This document shows, one piece after another, positions 9,735 to 21,369 of a stretch of DNA of 64,000 bases. This DNA comes from Sinorhizobium psoraleae. GTDB lineage: Bacteria > Pseudomonadota > Alphaproteobacteria > Rhizobiales > Rhizobiaceae. Location: contig NZ_JABEKV010000002.1 of assembly GCF_013283645.1 (NCBI RefSeq), positions 131,798-195,797 on the forward strand, written 5' to 3'. Position numbers and translations under genes: made by a program. The number at the start of each line of letters is the position of its first letter. Positions within the stretch are counted from its first letter, which is position 1. The notes under the pieces were generated by a model, which saw only the letters and a program-made list of their open reading frames with translations, was not told the origin of the DNA and did not search any database.

Positions 9735-10208
9735 CTATTCGCCGGGATCGCGCGCGATCTTGGCGCTGATCTCCGCGATGACCTTCTCGAAATCTTCCGC
9801 GTGCGAGAAATCGCGATAGACCGATGCGTAGCGAACGAAGGCGACATCGTCGAGGCTCTTCAGAGCCTCAAGCACCTGCAGGCCGATTTCTTCCGAAGGG
9901 ATTTCCGTTTCGCCCGAGCTTTCGAGCCGGCGGACGATGCCCGACACCGCCCGCTCGATGCGATCGCGATCGACCGGACGCTTACGCAACGCGATCTCGA
10001 ACGAACGCAGCAACTTGTCCCGGTCGAAAGGCACCTTCCGACCGGTTTTCTTGATGATCATCAGCTCACGCAGCTGCACCCGCTCGAAGGTCGTGAAGCG
10101 GCCGCCACAATCCGGGCAGATGCGGCGACGACGAATGGCATTCCCGTCCTCTGCCGGACGGGAATCCTTCACCTGGCTGTCTTCGGAACCGCAATAGGGG
10201 CAGCGCAT
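9735..10208 (-). CDS. nrdR: Transcriptional repressor NrdR
   Basis: 157 residues. N-terminal zinc ribbon [17 protein letters not shown]...[14 protein letters not shown] with four Cys, then an ATP-cone domain from about residue 49. NrdR senses ATP/dATP and represses ribonucleotide reductase genes through NrdR boxes. It lies 12 nt after glyA, the classic alphaproteobacterial glyA-nrdR-ribD order. Confidence 0.97.
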   Translation of the reverse strand: MRCPYCGSEDSQVKDSRPAEDGNAIRRRRICPDCGGRFTTFERVQLRELMIIKKTGRKVPFDRDKLLRSFEIALRKRPVDRDRIERAVSGIVRRLESSGETEIPSEEIGLQVLEALKSLDDVAFVRYASVYRDFSHAEDFEKVIAEISAKIARDPGE

Positions 10209-10220
10209 GCAGCCGTCCGA

Positions 10221-11516
10221 TCACATGTAGCTGTACATCGGGAACCGATCGGTGAGCTTGATCACCTTCTCGCGAACGCCCGCTTCGACGGCAGCATTGC
10301 CTTCGTCGGAATTGGCGACCTTGAGGCCGTCAAGCACCTCGACGATCAATTCGCCGATTTCCTTGAATTCCGCCTCCTTGAAGCCGCGAGTCGTGCCAGC
10401 CGGTGCACCGAGGCGGACGCCCGAGGTGACGAAAGGCTTTTCCGGATCGAAGGGAATGCCGTTCTTGTTGCAGGTGATATAGGCGCGGCCAAGAGCGGCC
10501 TCGGCTCGTTTGCCGGTGGCGTTCTTCTTGCGCAGGTCGACGAGCATCAGGTGATTGTCCGTACCGCCCGAAACGATATCGAGGCCGTTCGCCTTCAGCG
10601 TTTCGGCGAGAGTGCGGGCATTCTTGACGATCTGGGCCGTATATTCCTTGAAGGAGGGCTGCAGCGCTTCGCCGAACGCGACGGCCTTGGCCGCGATCAC
10701 ATGCATCAGCGGGCCGCCCTGGAGACCCGGGAAGACGGCGGAATTGATCTTCTTCGCGATCTCCTCGTCGTTCGTCAGCACCATGCCGCCGCGCGGACCG
10801 CGCAGCGATTTGTGCGTCGTCGTCGTCGCGACGTGGCAATGCGGGAACGGAGAGGGATGCTGACCACCAGCAACCAGACCGGCGATATGGGCCATGTCGA
10901 CCATCAGCCAGGCGCCAACTTCATCGGCGATCTCGCGGAAGCGCTTCCAGTCCCAGATGCGCGAATAGGCGGTGCCGCCGGCGATGATGAGCTTCGGCTT
11001 GTGCTTGCGGGCCTTCTCGGCGACGTCGTCCATGTCGAGCAGATGGTCGTCCGCGCGCACCCCGTAGGAAATGACGTTGAACCACTTGCCGGACATGTTC
11101 ACCGGCGAGCCGTGGGTCAGGTGACCACCGGAATTGAGGTCAAGGCCCATGAAGGTGTCGCCCGGCTGCAGCAGCGCCAGGAAAACCGCCTGGTTCATCT
11201 GCGAGCCGGAGTTCGGCTGGACGTTGGCAAAGTTGACGCCGAAGAGCTTCTTGGCGCGTTCGATCGCCAGTTCTTCGGCGATGTCGACGAACTGGCAGCC
11301 GCCGTAGTAGCGCTTGCCCGGATAGCCCTCGGCATATTTGTTCGTCATGATCGAGCCCTGGGCTTCGAGGACTGCCCGCGAAACGATGTTCTCGGAGGCG
11401 ATCAGCTCGATCTCGTGGCGCTGGCGCCCCAGCTCCTTCTCGATCGCACCGAAGATCTCCGGATCGCTTTCCGCGAGAGAGCGGGTAAAGAAGGCGTCAT
11501 TGGTTTGTGCAAGCAT
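10221..11516 (-). CDS. glyA: Serine hydroxymethyltransferase
   Basis: 431 residues, the usual length. PLP enzyme interconverting serine and glycine with tetrahydrofolate. The PLP-lysine motif [14 protein letters not shown] is intact, as are [15 protein letters not shown] and [13 protein letters not shown]. First gene of glyA-nrdR-ribD-ribE; a terminator for the upstream L,D-transpeptidase separates the two units. Confidence 0.98.
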   Translation of the reverse strand: MLAQTNDAFFTRSLAESDPEIFGAIEKELGRQRHEIELIASENIVSRAVLEAQGSIMTNKYAEGYPGKRYYGGCQFVDIAEELAIERAKKLFGVNFANVQPNSGSQMNQAVFLALLQPGDTFMGLDLNSGGHLTHGSPVNMSGKWFNVISYGVRADDHLLDMDDVAEKARKHKPKLIIAGGTAYSRIWDWKRFREIADEVGAWLMVDMAHIAGLVAGGQHPSPFPHCHVATTTTHKSLRGPRGGMVLTNDEEIAKKINSAVFPGLQGGPLMHVIAAKAVAFGEALQPSFKEYTAQIVKNARTLAETLKANGLDIVSGGTDNHLMLVDLRKKNATGKRAEAALGRAYITCNKNGIPFDPEKPFVTSGVRLGAPAGTTRGFKEAEFKEIGELIVEVLDGLKVANSDEGNAAVEAGVREKVIKLTDRFPMYSYM

Positions 11517-11645
11517 CGGCTCGAGGCTCCTCTCAAAGGTGGTCGTTCTTTAGCTTCCTCGCACGCGGAGAGCAATATCCGCTGTGCGGTTTGCGCCATT
11601 TCCACGATCCGCCGCGCCGAAGAACCAAGCGCCGATGCCAAGAAA

Positions 11646-11676
11646 AAGGCCGCGCTCCGTTCGGATGCGCGGCCTT
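11646..11676 (-). terminator. Intrinsic terminator of the L,D-transpeptidase gene
   Basis: 10-bp perfect stem (11646-11655 with 11667-11676) and an 11-nt loop; on the minus strand it is followed by TTTTTC. It lies 24 nt past the stop codon at 11700. Confidence 0.85.
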
Positions 11677-11699
11677 GATCGGTGAAATCGGGAGTTTGC

Positions 11700-13025
11700 T
11701 TATTGCGGCAAGGCGTCCTGTTCGATGGAGCCCGCCGGCTGTTCGATTCCCGTCGTCGTCTGGAGCGCGAGCTCGGCGGCACCGTCGCGCTGATAAATGT
11801 CGTCGCGGAACTGAACGACACGGTCCTTTGCCGACCAGGCGGTGACATAGGTGAAGTAAACAGGGACCTCTTCCGCAAGCTTGATCGGCGTGTTGACGCC
11901 CGACTTGATCGTCGCTTCCATCTGCTGACGGGACCAGCCCGGCGTTTCCTTCAGCAGCCAGGTCGAGAGGTCGCGCACGTTCTGGACGCGCACGCAGCCC
12001 GATGACTCGAAACGCATCAGCTTGTTGAACAAACCTTGCTGCGGCGTGTCGTGCATGTAAACGGCATGCTCGTTATGGAAGTTGATCTTCGTCGAGGACA
12101 TCGCGTTGATCTTGCCGGGGTCCTGCCGGAACATCAGGTTCGGCGCCTTCTCGGCGTTCCAGTCCACCGTCTCTGGCGAAACCTCATTGCCGCTGCCGTC
12201 GAAGAGACGAATCGCGTTGCGCTCGAGATAGGTTGGATCCTTGCGCATCAGCGGCATGATGTCCTTCTGGACGATCGAGCGCGGTGCGGTCCAGTACGGA
12301 TTGAGGATGACCTCGTAGATCTTCGAATTGAGGATCGGCGACTGGCGGTCGATCTTGCCGACGATTGCCGTATGGCGCAGCACGACGCGGCCGTTCTCAA
12401 CCGCCTCGATGTAGGCGGCTGGAATGTTGACCATCACATAGCGGCGACCGAGATCGCCGGACATCGACTGGAGGCGGACAAGGTTGGTCTCAAGTTGGCC
12501 GAGGCGTGTCGTGGCATCGACGTTCAGCGCCTTCAGCGTATATTCGCCGATGACGCCATCGGCCGGCAGGCCGTGGCGCGCCTGGAAGCGCTTGACCGCT
12601 CCGTCGACGTACGAATCGAAGGACGAAGAAATGCCCGCCGAGCGCGGCAGGTCGCCGGAAACCATCAGGCGCTGGCGCAGCTGCTGAACGGAAGGATCGG
12701 TGACGCCCAGTTCCAGCTTCACCGAGGTCGCGACCATCGGCCAGCCGCCGGAGGCGACGATCTGCTGGTAATCGTAGATCGCCTGCTGGAGATGGCCGAT
12801 CGTTTCGGGTCCGAAGACCGGCGTATTGGAAAGAACCGCCGTCGCCGTACGCGATGCCTTGGCATCGAACTGATCGTCCCAGGAGCCACGGCGCGGTGAA
12901 TTGATGATCTCGTTCAAAGCATCCTGGGCGCTCGCGGCACCGGCCCATGCAGCAGCACTGAGCGTTGCGGCCGAACGCAGAAATGCACGGCGCGAGAAAG
13001 CATCAATTCCGTTCTTTTTCGACAT
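11700..13025 (-). CDS. ldtP: Tat-exported L,D-transpeptidase (YcbB/LdtD-like)
   Basis: 441 residues. A Tat signal (SRRAFLR at 11-17, then a hydrophobic run ending ASA), a peptidoglycan-binding domain (FQARHGLPADGVIGEYTLKAL) and a C-terminal YkuD domain with FHNEHAVYMHDTP and SSGCVRV; catalytic Cys344. Such enzymes make 3-3 crosslinks or attach proteins to peptidoglycan in the periplasm. I chose the ATG at 13025 over a GTG four codons upstream. The MarR regulator upstream matches LdtR, known in Liberibacter and S. meliloti to activate this gene; symbol used on that basis. Confidence 0.92.
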   Translation of the reverse strand: MSKKNGIDAFSRRAFLRSAATLSAAAWAGAASAQDALNEIINSPRRGSWDDQFDAKASRTATAVLSNTPVFGPETIGHLQQAIYDYQQIVASGGWPMVATSVKLELGVTDPSVQQLRQRLMVSGDLPRSAGISSSFDSYVDGAVKRFQARHGLPADGVIGEYTLKALNVDATTRLGQLETNLVRLQSMSGDLGRRYVMVNIPAAYIEAVENGRVVLRHTAIVGKIDRQSPILNSKIYEVILNPYWTAPRSIVQKDIMPLMRKDPTYLERNAIRLFDGSGNEVSPETVDWNAEKAPNLMFRQDPGKINAMSSTKINFHNEHAVYMHDTPQQGLFNKLMRFESSGCVRVQNVRDLSTWLLKETPGWSRQQMEATIKSGVNTPIKLAEEVPVYFTYVTAWSAKDRVVQFRDDIYQRDGAAELALQTTTGIEQPAGSIEQDALPQ

Positions 13026-13071
13026 AGTCCCTACCACCTCAATGCGCCGATGGGCGCGCTGCCCTAGCCCT

Positions 13072-13175
13072 AGAGCGCCTAGCGTCTTATCAGACGCTTT
13101 AAGGACGCTGTAGCACTTTGAACTGCTGCATGTTTTCGTCCTTGAACCGGCTACGATTCAAGGAAGCATGCAGTA
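13072..13175 (-). repeat. Rhizobial two-hairpin intergenic repeat, copy B (inverted)
   Basis: Reverse orientation relative to copies A, C and D: hairpin AGCGTCT tatc AGACGCT comes first, then ggacgctgtagcactttgaa, then the CTGCATG...CATGCAG palindrome. It sits between ldtP and its probable operator. Confidence 0.75.
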
Positions 13176-13185
13176 GCACAAACGT

Positions 13186-13203
13186 GGTTAACAAAGGTTA
13201 ACC
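13186..13203. promoter_or_regulatory. Candidate operator: perfect palindrome GGTTAAC-N4-GTTAACC
   Basis: Two perfect 7-bp arms with an AAAG spacer, 161 nt upstream of the ldtP ATG. It could be bound by LdtR. It also resembles CtrA sites (TTAA half-sites), but the half-site spacing is 6 rather than the usual 7. Assignment is inference. Confidence 0.4.
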
Positions 13204-13499
13204 CCCGTGCCACCCCGCTCTCACGTCGCTTCACGTAAGTGCGAGCGAAGCATCTAACCGGCAGGCGGAACGCGAAACGAATCCCCGTCGTAAATGCGAG
13301 AGCACACCTGCAGCAACAAAGCGTCGCTCCCACAGCAATATGGCCAATTCGTGTCTCGCGATTCTCACACGATCGTCGACCGCGGCGAACTCGCGTCTAT
13401 TGGCAGTGTTTTTCGGCGGTAGCCGGGAAGCCAGAAATGCAGCAAAGGTCGGACACGCAGGGATAGCGCCCGACCCTTGAACTGGAGGTTGCTATCCGA

Positions 13500-14012
13500 T
13501 CAGAGGCGGTAGAGGATCTGATCGTTCCAGAAGCGATCGAGACGCTGCAGGAGCTTGTTCATCTGGGTGAATTCGTCGGAGCCAATGCCGCCGACCTTCT
13601 GGATCGAGCCAATGTGACGCTCGTAGAGCTTGGCGACCGTTTCGGCGATTTCCTGGCCTTCTTCGGTCAGGCTGATGCGGACCGAGCGGCGATCGACGCG
13701 AGAGCGCTGGTGGTTGATGAGGCCGAGATCGACCAACTTCTTGACGTTGTAGGAAACGTTCGAGCCGAGATAATAGCCGCGCGAGCGGAGCTCGCCGGCG
13801 GTCAGTTCGGAGTTGCCGATGTTGAAGAGCAACAGCGCCTGGACGGCGTTGACGTCACTGCGACCCTGACGGTCGAACTCGTCCTTGATGACATCGAGCA
13901 GACGGCGATGCAGACGCTCGACCAAGTGAAGGGATTCCATGTAGAGACCACGGATGGTTTCTTCCTGCGGGTCTCGGGGCGCAACTGCCTGCGGCTTCAT
14001 TTTCGTGTTCAT
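13500..14012 (-). CDS. ldtR: MarR-family regulator LdtR
   Basis: 170 residues with a winged helix (GELRSRGYYLGSNVSYNVKKLVDLGLINHQRSRVDRRSVRISLTEEG region), flanked by dimerisation helices. The N-terminal 20 residues are a flexible extension. The family member in Liberibacter and S. meliloti activates the adjacent L,D-transpeptidase and affects osmotic tolerance (established knowledge); the same neighbour lies downstream here. Probably autoregulated; the upstream 130 bp are AT-rich. Confidence 0.88.
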   Translation of the reverse strand: MNTKMKPQAVAPRDPQEETIRGLYMESLHLVERLHRRLLDVIKDEFDRQGRSDVNAVQALLLFNIGNSELTAGELRSRGYYLGSNVSYNVKKLVDLGLINHQRSRVDRRSVRISLTEEGQEIAETVAKLYERHIGSIQKVGGIGSDEFTQMNKLLQRLDRFWNDQILYRL

Positions 14013-14142
14013 TTGACTGCCTCACTGTTTTGTTTGGCGGTGTCTGTTTGTCTTCCCGCCTTGAGTGAGACCCTATCGAATACGTATAAAATTCTACTTA
14101 AACCGCAGCCTTAACATGAACTTACCATCGAGCGAGCCTGTC

Positions 14143-14589
14143 TCAGGGTGAATCAACCCTTACCTTCCTTGCCTGCAGCCGCTGATAGAAGAGCGCGGCA
14201 CGGAAGAGAACGAAGGTCACGGCGACAGCCCCGTGCAGCACGAAAAGCAGCGGCCGCGCGCCGAAGATGCCGGGGTAGAACTCGTGCACGGCGATCTCGA
14301 TCGCCGCGGCGACGACCCAGACGACGGGCCCCCAGGAGACCAGAAGCCAGAGACCGATTGCGGCGACGGGATAGACGACGGCGAGCGCTGTCGCCGCGGC
14401 GCGCCACTCCGGCGGCAAGAGATCGAAGCGGCCGGCGCCGCCATGGGAGAAGCCGATGAGCATCGCCCAGTAATTCAACGCGAACCAGAAGCAGGACGCG
14501 GAAACAAGGCGCAGGAACCAGCCGAAGAGCACTTCGGTCAGCGACGGCTTCGGCACATGAGCAGAATCGTGAAGCATGCGCGGCAACAT
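14143..14589 (-). CDS. Four-helix membrane protein (DUF6163-like)
   Basis: 148 residues with about four membrane segments (VSASCFWFALNYWAMLIG, ALAVVYPVAAIGLWLLVSWG, VVWVVAAAIEIAVHEFY, LLFVLHGAVAVTFVLFRAAL). Function unknown. Start is uncertain: ATG 14589 and ATG 14577 are both possible, and an in-frame extension to 14712 looks non-coding. Divergent from hemB. Confidence 0.75.
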   Translation of the reverse strand: MLPRMLHDSAHVPKPSLTEVLFGWFLRLVSASCFWFALNYWAMLIGFSHGGAGRFDLLPPEWRAAATALAVVYPVAAIGLWLLVSWGPVVWVVAAAIEIAVHEFYPGIFGARPLLFVLHGAVAVTFVLFRAALFYQRLQARKVRVDSP

Positions 14590-14756
14590 AGGCTGGGCGC
14601 CGGTAATCCACCAGCACGAACGGCGGAAAAGGCGAGAAACGCGCACGATGCACGGGAAGAAATGCCGCAGCGGAGTGCTCTGAAACGCGGTTTTCAACCC
14701 ATGGAGGCGCATGATAAACCGCTTCTCCGATAAGCGTGGAAGAAGGAAGCGGCGCG

Positions 14757-15770
14757 ATGAACGACAAGACGAATCTTGTGGACAGGATAACCGGACATCG
14801 TCGCATGCGCCGCAACCGCAAGGCGGACTGGACGCGGCGGCTGGTGCAGGAGAACCGCTTGACCGTGGACGATCTGATCTGGCCGATCTTCATCGTGCCC
14901 GGCAGCGGCATCGTCCAACCGATCGACGCGATGCCAGGCGTGACCCGCATGAGCGTCGACAAGGCGGTCGAGGCGGTGAAAGAAGCGGCCGACCTCGGTA
15001 TCCCGGCGATCGCCACATTTCCGAATATCGACATGGGGCTACGCGACGAGACCGGCTCCAACAGCCTGGCCGCCGACAACCTGATCAACCAGGCGACACG
15101 GGCGATCAAGAGGGCGGTGCCAAACATCGGCGTCATCACCGACGTCGCGCTCGATCCCTTCACGAGCCACGGCCATGACGGCATCCTGCGCGACGGCGAG
15201 ATCGTCAACGACGAGACGGTTGCGGCAGTCGCGAGGGCAGCGGTGATCCAGGCCGATGCCGGCTCGGATATCATTGCCCCGTCCGAAATGATGGACGGGC
15301 GCATCGGCGCGATCCGGGAGGCGCTCGACGCCGCCGGCCACCAGAATGTCGGTATCATGTCCTATGCGACGAAATTCGCCTCAGCCTTCTACGGCCCCTA
15401 CCGCGAGGCGATCGGCACCGGCGGCCTGCTCAAGGGCGACAAGAAGACCTACTACATCGATCCCGCCAACGGCACCGAGGCAATCCGCGACGCCGCGCTC
15501 GACGTCGAAGAAGGTGCCGATATGCTCATGGTCAAGCCTGGCCTTCCCTATCTCGACATCTGCTGGCGCATGAAGGAGGCCTTCGGGCTACCGGTTTTCG
15601 CCTATCAGGTTTCCGGCGAGTATTCGCAAGTGAAGGCGGCCGCGGCCAATGGCTGGATCGACGGCGAACGGGTCATGCTGGAAACATTGCTTGCCTTCAA
15701 GCGGGCGGGCTGTGACGGGATACTGAGCTATTTCGCCGTCGACGTGGCACACATCCTGGCAAAAGGCTGA
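14757..15770 (+). CDS. hemB: Delta-aminolevulinic acid dehydratase (porphobilinogen synthase)
   Basis: 337 residues. Condenses two ALA molecules to porphobilinogen in heme and cobalamin synthesis. Active-site lysine regions YATKFASAFYGPYREA and MLMVKPGLPYLD are intact. The metal loop is DVALDPFTSHGHDG, with Asp in place of the zinc-binding Cys residues, so it belongs to the Mg2+-type enzymes known from Bradyrhizobium. ATG 14757 has AAGGAAG upstream; an in-frame ATG at 14736 lacks one. Heads a plus-strand run to 18135. Confidence 0.97.
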   Translation: MNDKTNLVDRITGHRRMRRNRKADWTRRLVQENRLTVDDLIWPIFIVPGSGIVQPIDAMPGVTRMSVDKAVEAVKEAADLGIPAIATFPNIDMGLRDETGSNSLAADNLINQATRAIKRAVPNIGVITDVALDPFTSHGHDGILRDGEIVNDETVAAVARAAVIQADAGSDIIAPSEMMDGRIGAIREALDAAGHQNVGIMSYATKFASAFYGPYREAIGTGGLLKGDKKTYYIDPANGTEAIRDAALDVEEGADMLMVKPGLPYLDICWRMKEAFGLPVFAYQVSGEYSQVKAAAANGWIDGERVMLETLLAFKRAGCDGILSYFAVDVAHILAKG

Positions 15771-15851
15771 GTGGCAGACCGTGTTCAGCCACGCATTGTT
15801 TTGTCGAAATTCATTCCCCATATCTGATCGGCAACAATGTGAGACACGCGC

Positions 15852-16316
15852 ATGAGCATGCACAACGAACAATTGAGACTCCCCAGCGATGACTGGCGCG
15901 CCTACCAGGGTGTGCTGTCGCGGCGAGTCTTTGCCTTCATCATCGACTATGTGATCATCGCCCTGCTCTGGATTCCGGCGGCAGTCGTCGTGTTTTTCCT
16001 GGGCATTCTCACGCTCGGCCTCGGCTTCCTTCTCTATCCCGTGCTCTTTGCGCTTGTGGCGATGCTCTATTTCGGGCTGACCGTCGGCGGCCGGGATCAG
16101 GCCTCTCCGGGCATGAGAATCATGGGCGTGGCGATCGCCCGCACAGACGGACGGCCGTTGGATTTTCTGACGGCGATCGTCCATCTCGTGATCTTCTGGA
16201 TCGCCAACGCCCTGTTGACGCCGCTCATCCTCCTTATCGGCCTTTTCACCGACCGCGGCCGGCTCTTGCACGACCTTCTGATCGGTACCGTCACGGTTCG
16301 CAGCGACGCGTATTAA
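15852..16316 (+). CDS. RDD-family membrane protein
   Basis: 154 residues. The RDD signature is visible at the first segment (RRVFAFIIDYVIIALLW), with further segments at FFLGILTLGLGFLLYPVLFALV and LVIFWIANALLTPLILLIG, then the typical DRGRLLHDLLIGT tail. RDD proteins are small multispan proteins, some proposed as ion or compatible-solute exchangers. It lies between hemB and the aminoacyltransferase gene. Confidence 0.88.
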   Translation: MSMHNEQLRLPSDDWRAYQGVLSRRVFAFIIDYVIIALLWIPAAVVVFFLGILTLGLGFLLYPVLFALVAMLYFGLTVGGRDQASPGMRIMGVAIARTDGRPLDFLTAIVHLVIFWIANALLTPLILLIGLFTDRGRLLHDLLIGTVTVRSDAY

Positions 16317-16386
16317 TCCCTGCGGGCCATCTCCGCGTTTGCAGGCGGCAAGCGTCAATTCCGTAAGGAATGCCTAAACGAGTGAG

Positions 16387-16418
16387 TTGACGTTTTCCAT
16401 TCTTAGGCCATGCTATTG
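16387..16418 (+). promoter_or_regulatory. Candidate sigma-70 promoter of the aminoacyltransferase gene
   Basis: TTGACG at 16387-16392 and TGCTAT at 16411-16416 with an 18-nt spacer, ending about 40 nt before the ATG at 16456. A GCCTAA/TTAGGC inverted pair (16372 and 16403) overlaps it. Confidence 0.4.
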
Positions 16419-16455
16419 TGATGAGTAACTGCACGAAGAGTGGCCCCCACGTTCG

Positions 16456-17229
16456 ATGAACACGCAGACCGCACCGTCTCCACAATTCTACCTGACTGCG
16501 CCGGCACCTTGCCCGTACCTGCCGAACGAGATGGAGCGAAAGGTCTTCACCCACATGGTGGGCGAACGGGCCCCTGAACTGAACGATCTGCTGACGCAGG
16601 GCGGCTTCCGCCGCTCCCAGAACATCGCCTACCGGCCGGCCTGTGAAACCTGCCGCGCCTGCGTCTCGGTGCGCATCCTTGCAAACGAGTTTGCGCCGAC
16701 GCGGTCGATGCGGCGCGTGCTCGCCGCCAATCGGGACGTTATTTCGACCGAATACCCCGCCGAACCCTCGAGCGAACAATACAACCTCTTCCGCCGCTAT
16801 CTCGACCGTCGACACCAGAAGGGGGGCATGTCCGACATGTCGGTGCTCGACTACGCCATGATGGTCGAGGACACCCATGTGCATACAAAGATCATCGAAT
16901 ACCGCTTGCGGACTGAGGGCGACGGCATCAACGAAAAGGCCAAGGGACCGTTGATCGCCACAGCGCTGACCGACCGAATGAGCGACGGGCTGTCGATGGT
17001 CTACTCCTTCTTCGATCCGGCCCTCTCCGAGCGCTCGCTCGGCACCTTCATGATACTCGATCATATTCGCCGGGCGAAGGAACGCGGCCTGCCCCACGTC
17101 TATCTGGGCTACTGGGTCAAGGGATCGCGCAAAATGGGGTATAAAACAAAGTTTTTGCCGCAGGAGCACCTTATGGCTCGTGGGTGGGAGCGCTATGCTG
17201 GTGACGACGCATCCACCGAAACGGACTGA
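16456..17229 (+). CDS. bpt: Aminoacyl-tRNA--protein transferase (Ate/Bpt), N-end rule
   Basis: 257 residues. N-terminal ATE domain [19 protein letters not shown] with the Cys-rich [17 protein letters not shown], and C-terminal GNAT-like domain ending [22 protein letters not shown]. It adds an amino acid from tRNA to N-terminal acidic residues, marking proteins for ClpAP. Bacterial Bpt uses Leu; annotation pipelines usually write arginyltransferase. Stop is 3 nt before the next gene. Confidence 0.93.
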   Translation: MNTQTAPSPQFYLTAPAPCPYLPNEMERKVFTHMVGERAPELNDLLTQGGFRRSQNIAYRPACETCRACVSVRILANEFAPTRSMRRVLAANRDVISTEYPAEPSSEQYNLFRRYLDRRHQKGGMSDMSVLDYAMMVEDTHVHTKIIEYRLRTEGDGINEKAKGPLIATALTDRMSDGLSMVYSFFDPALSERSLGTFMILDHIRRAKERGLPHVYLGYWVKGSRKMGYKTKFLPQEHLMARGWERYAGDDASTETD

Positions 17230-17232
17230 GAA

Positions 17233-18135
17233 TTGACCCCTTCCCCTGACGCCGCCCGGCACCGGCGCGGCCTTGCCATCACCGGCCTCGGCGGCCTCGC
17301 CCTCTCCTTCGACATTCCGCTCATCCGTTCGGCGAACGGCGAGGTCTGGTCGATTCTCGCCGTACGCAGTGTTTCGACCTTCCTCGTCGCCCTTGCCGCC
17401 TGGTTCGTGCTCAATCGGGTGCTCGGTCGCCGCGTTGCCTTGATCCCCGGGAAGGCGGGCCTGATCGCCGGCCTTTTCTATGGCATCAACTCCTTCACCT
17501 TCCTGCTCGCAGTGTTCAACACATCGACGGCGAACGTCGTCTTCGTGCTGGCCTTCACGTCGATGTTCGCGGCGATCCTCTCCTGGGTCTTCCTGAGGGA
17601 ACGGCCCTCGAATGCCACGCTGTTGACCATGGCGATCATGGTTTTCGGGGTCGGGGTGATCGTGCAGGACGGGCTCGAAAGCGGACATCTCTTCGGCGAC
17701 GCGATGGCCGCGTGCTCGGCTTTCCTGCTGGCCAGCGCAATCACCATCAGCCGCAAGAACGGTCGGGACATGGCGCTGGTGCCGCTGACGACCGCGATCT
17801 TCCCGGCCATCGCCGCCTTCGCGCTTCTGCCGTCGAGCGGCATCTCGATCGCGGAACCCGGCTACATTCTGTTCAACGGCCTAATAATGATCCCCCTCGC
17901 CTTCTTCTGCCTGGCGACAGGCCCGCGCTATCTTTCCGCGCCGGAGGTCGGCATGTTCTATCTGCTGGAGACAATTCTCGCTCCGATCTGGGTATGGATC
18001 GTCTTTTCGGAAACGCCGACGACGCAGACGCTCGTTGGAGGAGCCATCCTCATCCTTGCCTTGATCGGTCATTCGTTCTGGCAGATGCGTCACAAGACGA
18101 TGAAGGCGCAGACGCCTTGTCCGGAGCTGGGATAG
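17233..18135 (+). CDS. DMT-superfamily (EamA) permease
   Basis: 300 residues with ten predicted membrane segments in two EamA repeats; the GPRYLSAPEVGMFYLLETILAPIWVW region is typical of repeat two. Substrate unknown. It starts at TTG 17233, 3 nt after the bpt stop, so coupled translation is likely. A candidate terminator-like repeat follows. Confidence 0.87.
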   Translation: MTPSPDAARHRRGLAITGLGGLALSFDIPLIRSANGEVWSILAVRSVSTFLVALAAWFVLNRVLGRRVALIPGKAGLIAGLFYGINSFTFLLAVFNTSTANVVFVLAFTSMFAAILSWVFLRERPSNATLLTMAIMVFGVGVIVQDGLESGHLFGDAMAACSAFLLASAITISRKNGRDMALVPLTTAIFPAIAAFALLPSSGISIAEPGYILFNGLIMIPLAFFCLATGPRYLSAPEVGMFYLLETILAPIWVWIVFSETPTTQTLVGGAILILALIGHSFWQMRHKTMKAQTPCPELG

Positions 18136-18148
18136 GCGCCGGTTAGAG

Positions 18149-18180
18149 TAATTCCAGGAAAAGTGTAGAACGGCTTTCCG
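18149..18180 (+). repeat. Short intergenic repeat with terminator potential
   Basis: AATTCCAGGAAAAGTGTAG followed by ACGGCTTTCCGTCC; GGAAA pairs with TTTCC. Shares AATTCCAGGAAAAG with 1126-1145. Lies between the convergent DMT permease and ArsR-like genes. Confidence 0.5.
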
Positions 18181-18185
18181 TCCAG

Positions 18186-18515
18186 TCACTGCCTCTCGAC
18201 CGGTCCGGGTTCGTGCGAAGAATCCTGCATCTGCGAGCGCATCGTCCAGAGTTCGCGGTTGGTATTGATCCACTTTGCAGCAATCTCGAGAGGCGCCGGG
18301 TTGGCGGTGACCAGTTCACCGTCTTCGCTCCGTTGCCGAACGATCAGCCCGGCGCTTTCCATGATGGCAAGATGCTTTGAAAGCGCATCCCCGTCGACAC
18401 CGAGGGCAGCAGCGATCTCCCCGACACGTGTCGCGCCCGCAAACAGGACCTCGAATATGCGGCGACGCATCGGATCGGCGATAGCCAGCAAGGTTTCGTC
18501 AAGAGCAGAGGCCAT
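18186..18515 (-). CDS. ArsR/HTH_20-type regulator
   Basis: 109 residues, a single winged helix: ALDETLLAIADPMRRRIFEVL, then recognition region GVDGDALSKHLAIMESAGLIVRQR. No metal-binding Cys pair of classical ArsR is present, so it is unlikely to sense thiol-bound metals. ATG 18515 is preceded by GAGGGGTG; the in-frame ATG at 18542 is less likely. Target unknown; neighbours give no clear hint. Confidence 0.85.
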   Translation of the reverse strand: MASALDETLLAIADPMRRRIFEVLFAGATRVGEIAAALGVDGDALSKHLAIMESAGLIVRQRSEDGELVTANPAPLEIAAKWINTNRELWTMRSQMQDSSHEPGPVERQ

Positions 18516-18577
18516 GACATTCACCCCTCTGGAGAGGACCATTGAACCACGAGGGCAATCGCACCAGCGACACCTTC

Positions 18578-18682
18578 CGCTGCATGTTTCCTTAAAATCG
18601 AAGCCGATTTAAGGGCAAAACATACAGCAATTCAAATTGCTACAGCGACCTTTCTACGCCCCGGGGGCGCACAGCGCTGTAA
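18578..18682 (+). repeat. Rhizobial two-hairpin intergenic repeat, copy C
   Basis: TGCATGTTTCCTTAAAATCG, a short loop, CGATTTAAGG...AAACATACAGCA, then a degenerate second hairpin (ctacagcg...gcgctgtaa). It abuts the parC stop codon at 18684 and may help to end parC transcripts. Confidence 0.75.
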
Positions 18683-18683
18683 A

Positions 18684-21369
<2,686 letters not shown>

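Larger units (their letters stand above)
13026..13499. other. Regulatory intergenic region upstream of ldtP
   Basis: 474 bp between ldtR and ldtP on the minus strand. It holds repeat copy B (13072-13175) and an 18-bp palindrome at 13186-13203. The remaining part (13204-13499) has no gene I can support. Confidence 0.6.

Noticed and set aside
9654..11678. 674-codon open frame antisense to nrdR and glyA
   Set aside because: Opposite-strand shadow of high-GC genes: charged, Arg/Asp/His-rich, no motif, and both minus-strand genes are clearly real.
11725..11745. tRNA T-loop-like GTTCGATTCCC
   Set aside because: No cloverleaf can be built and the sequence encodes the C-terminus of the L,D-transpeptidase.
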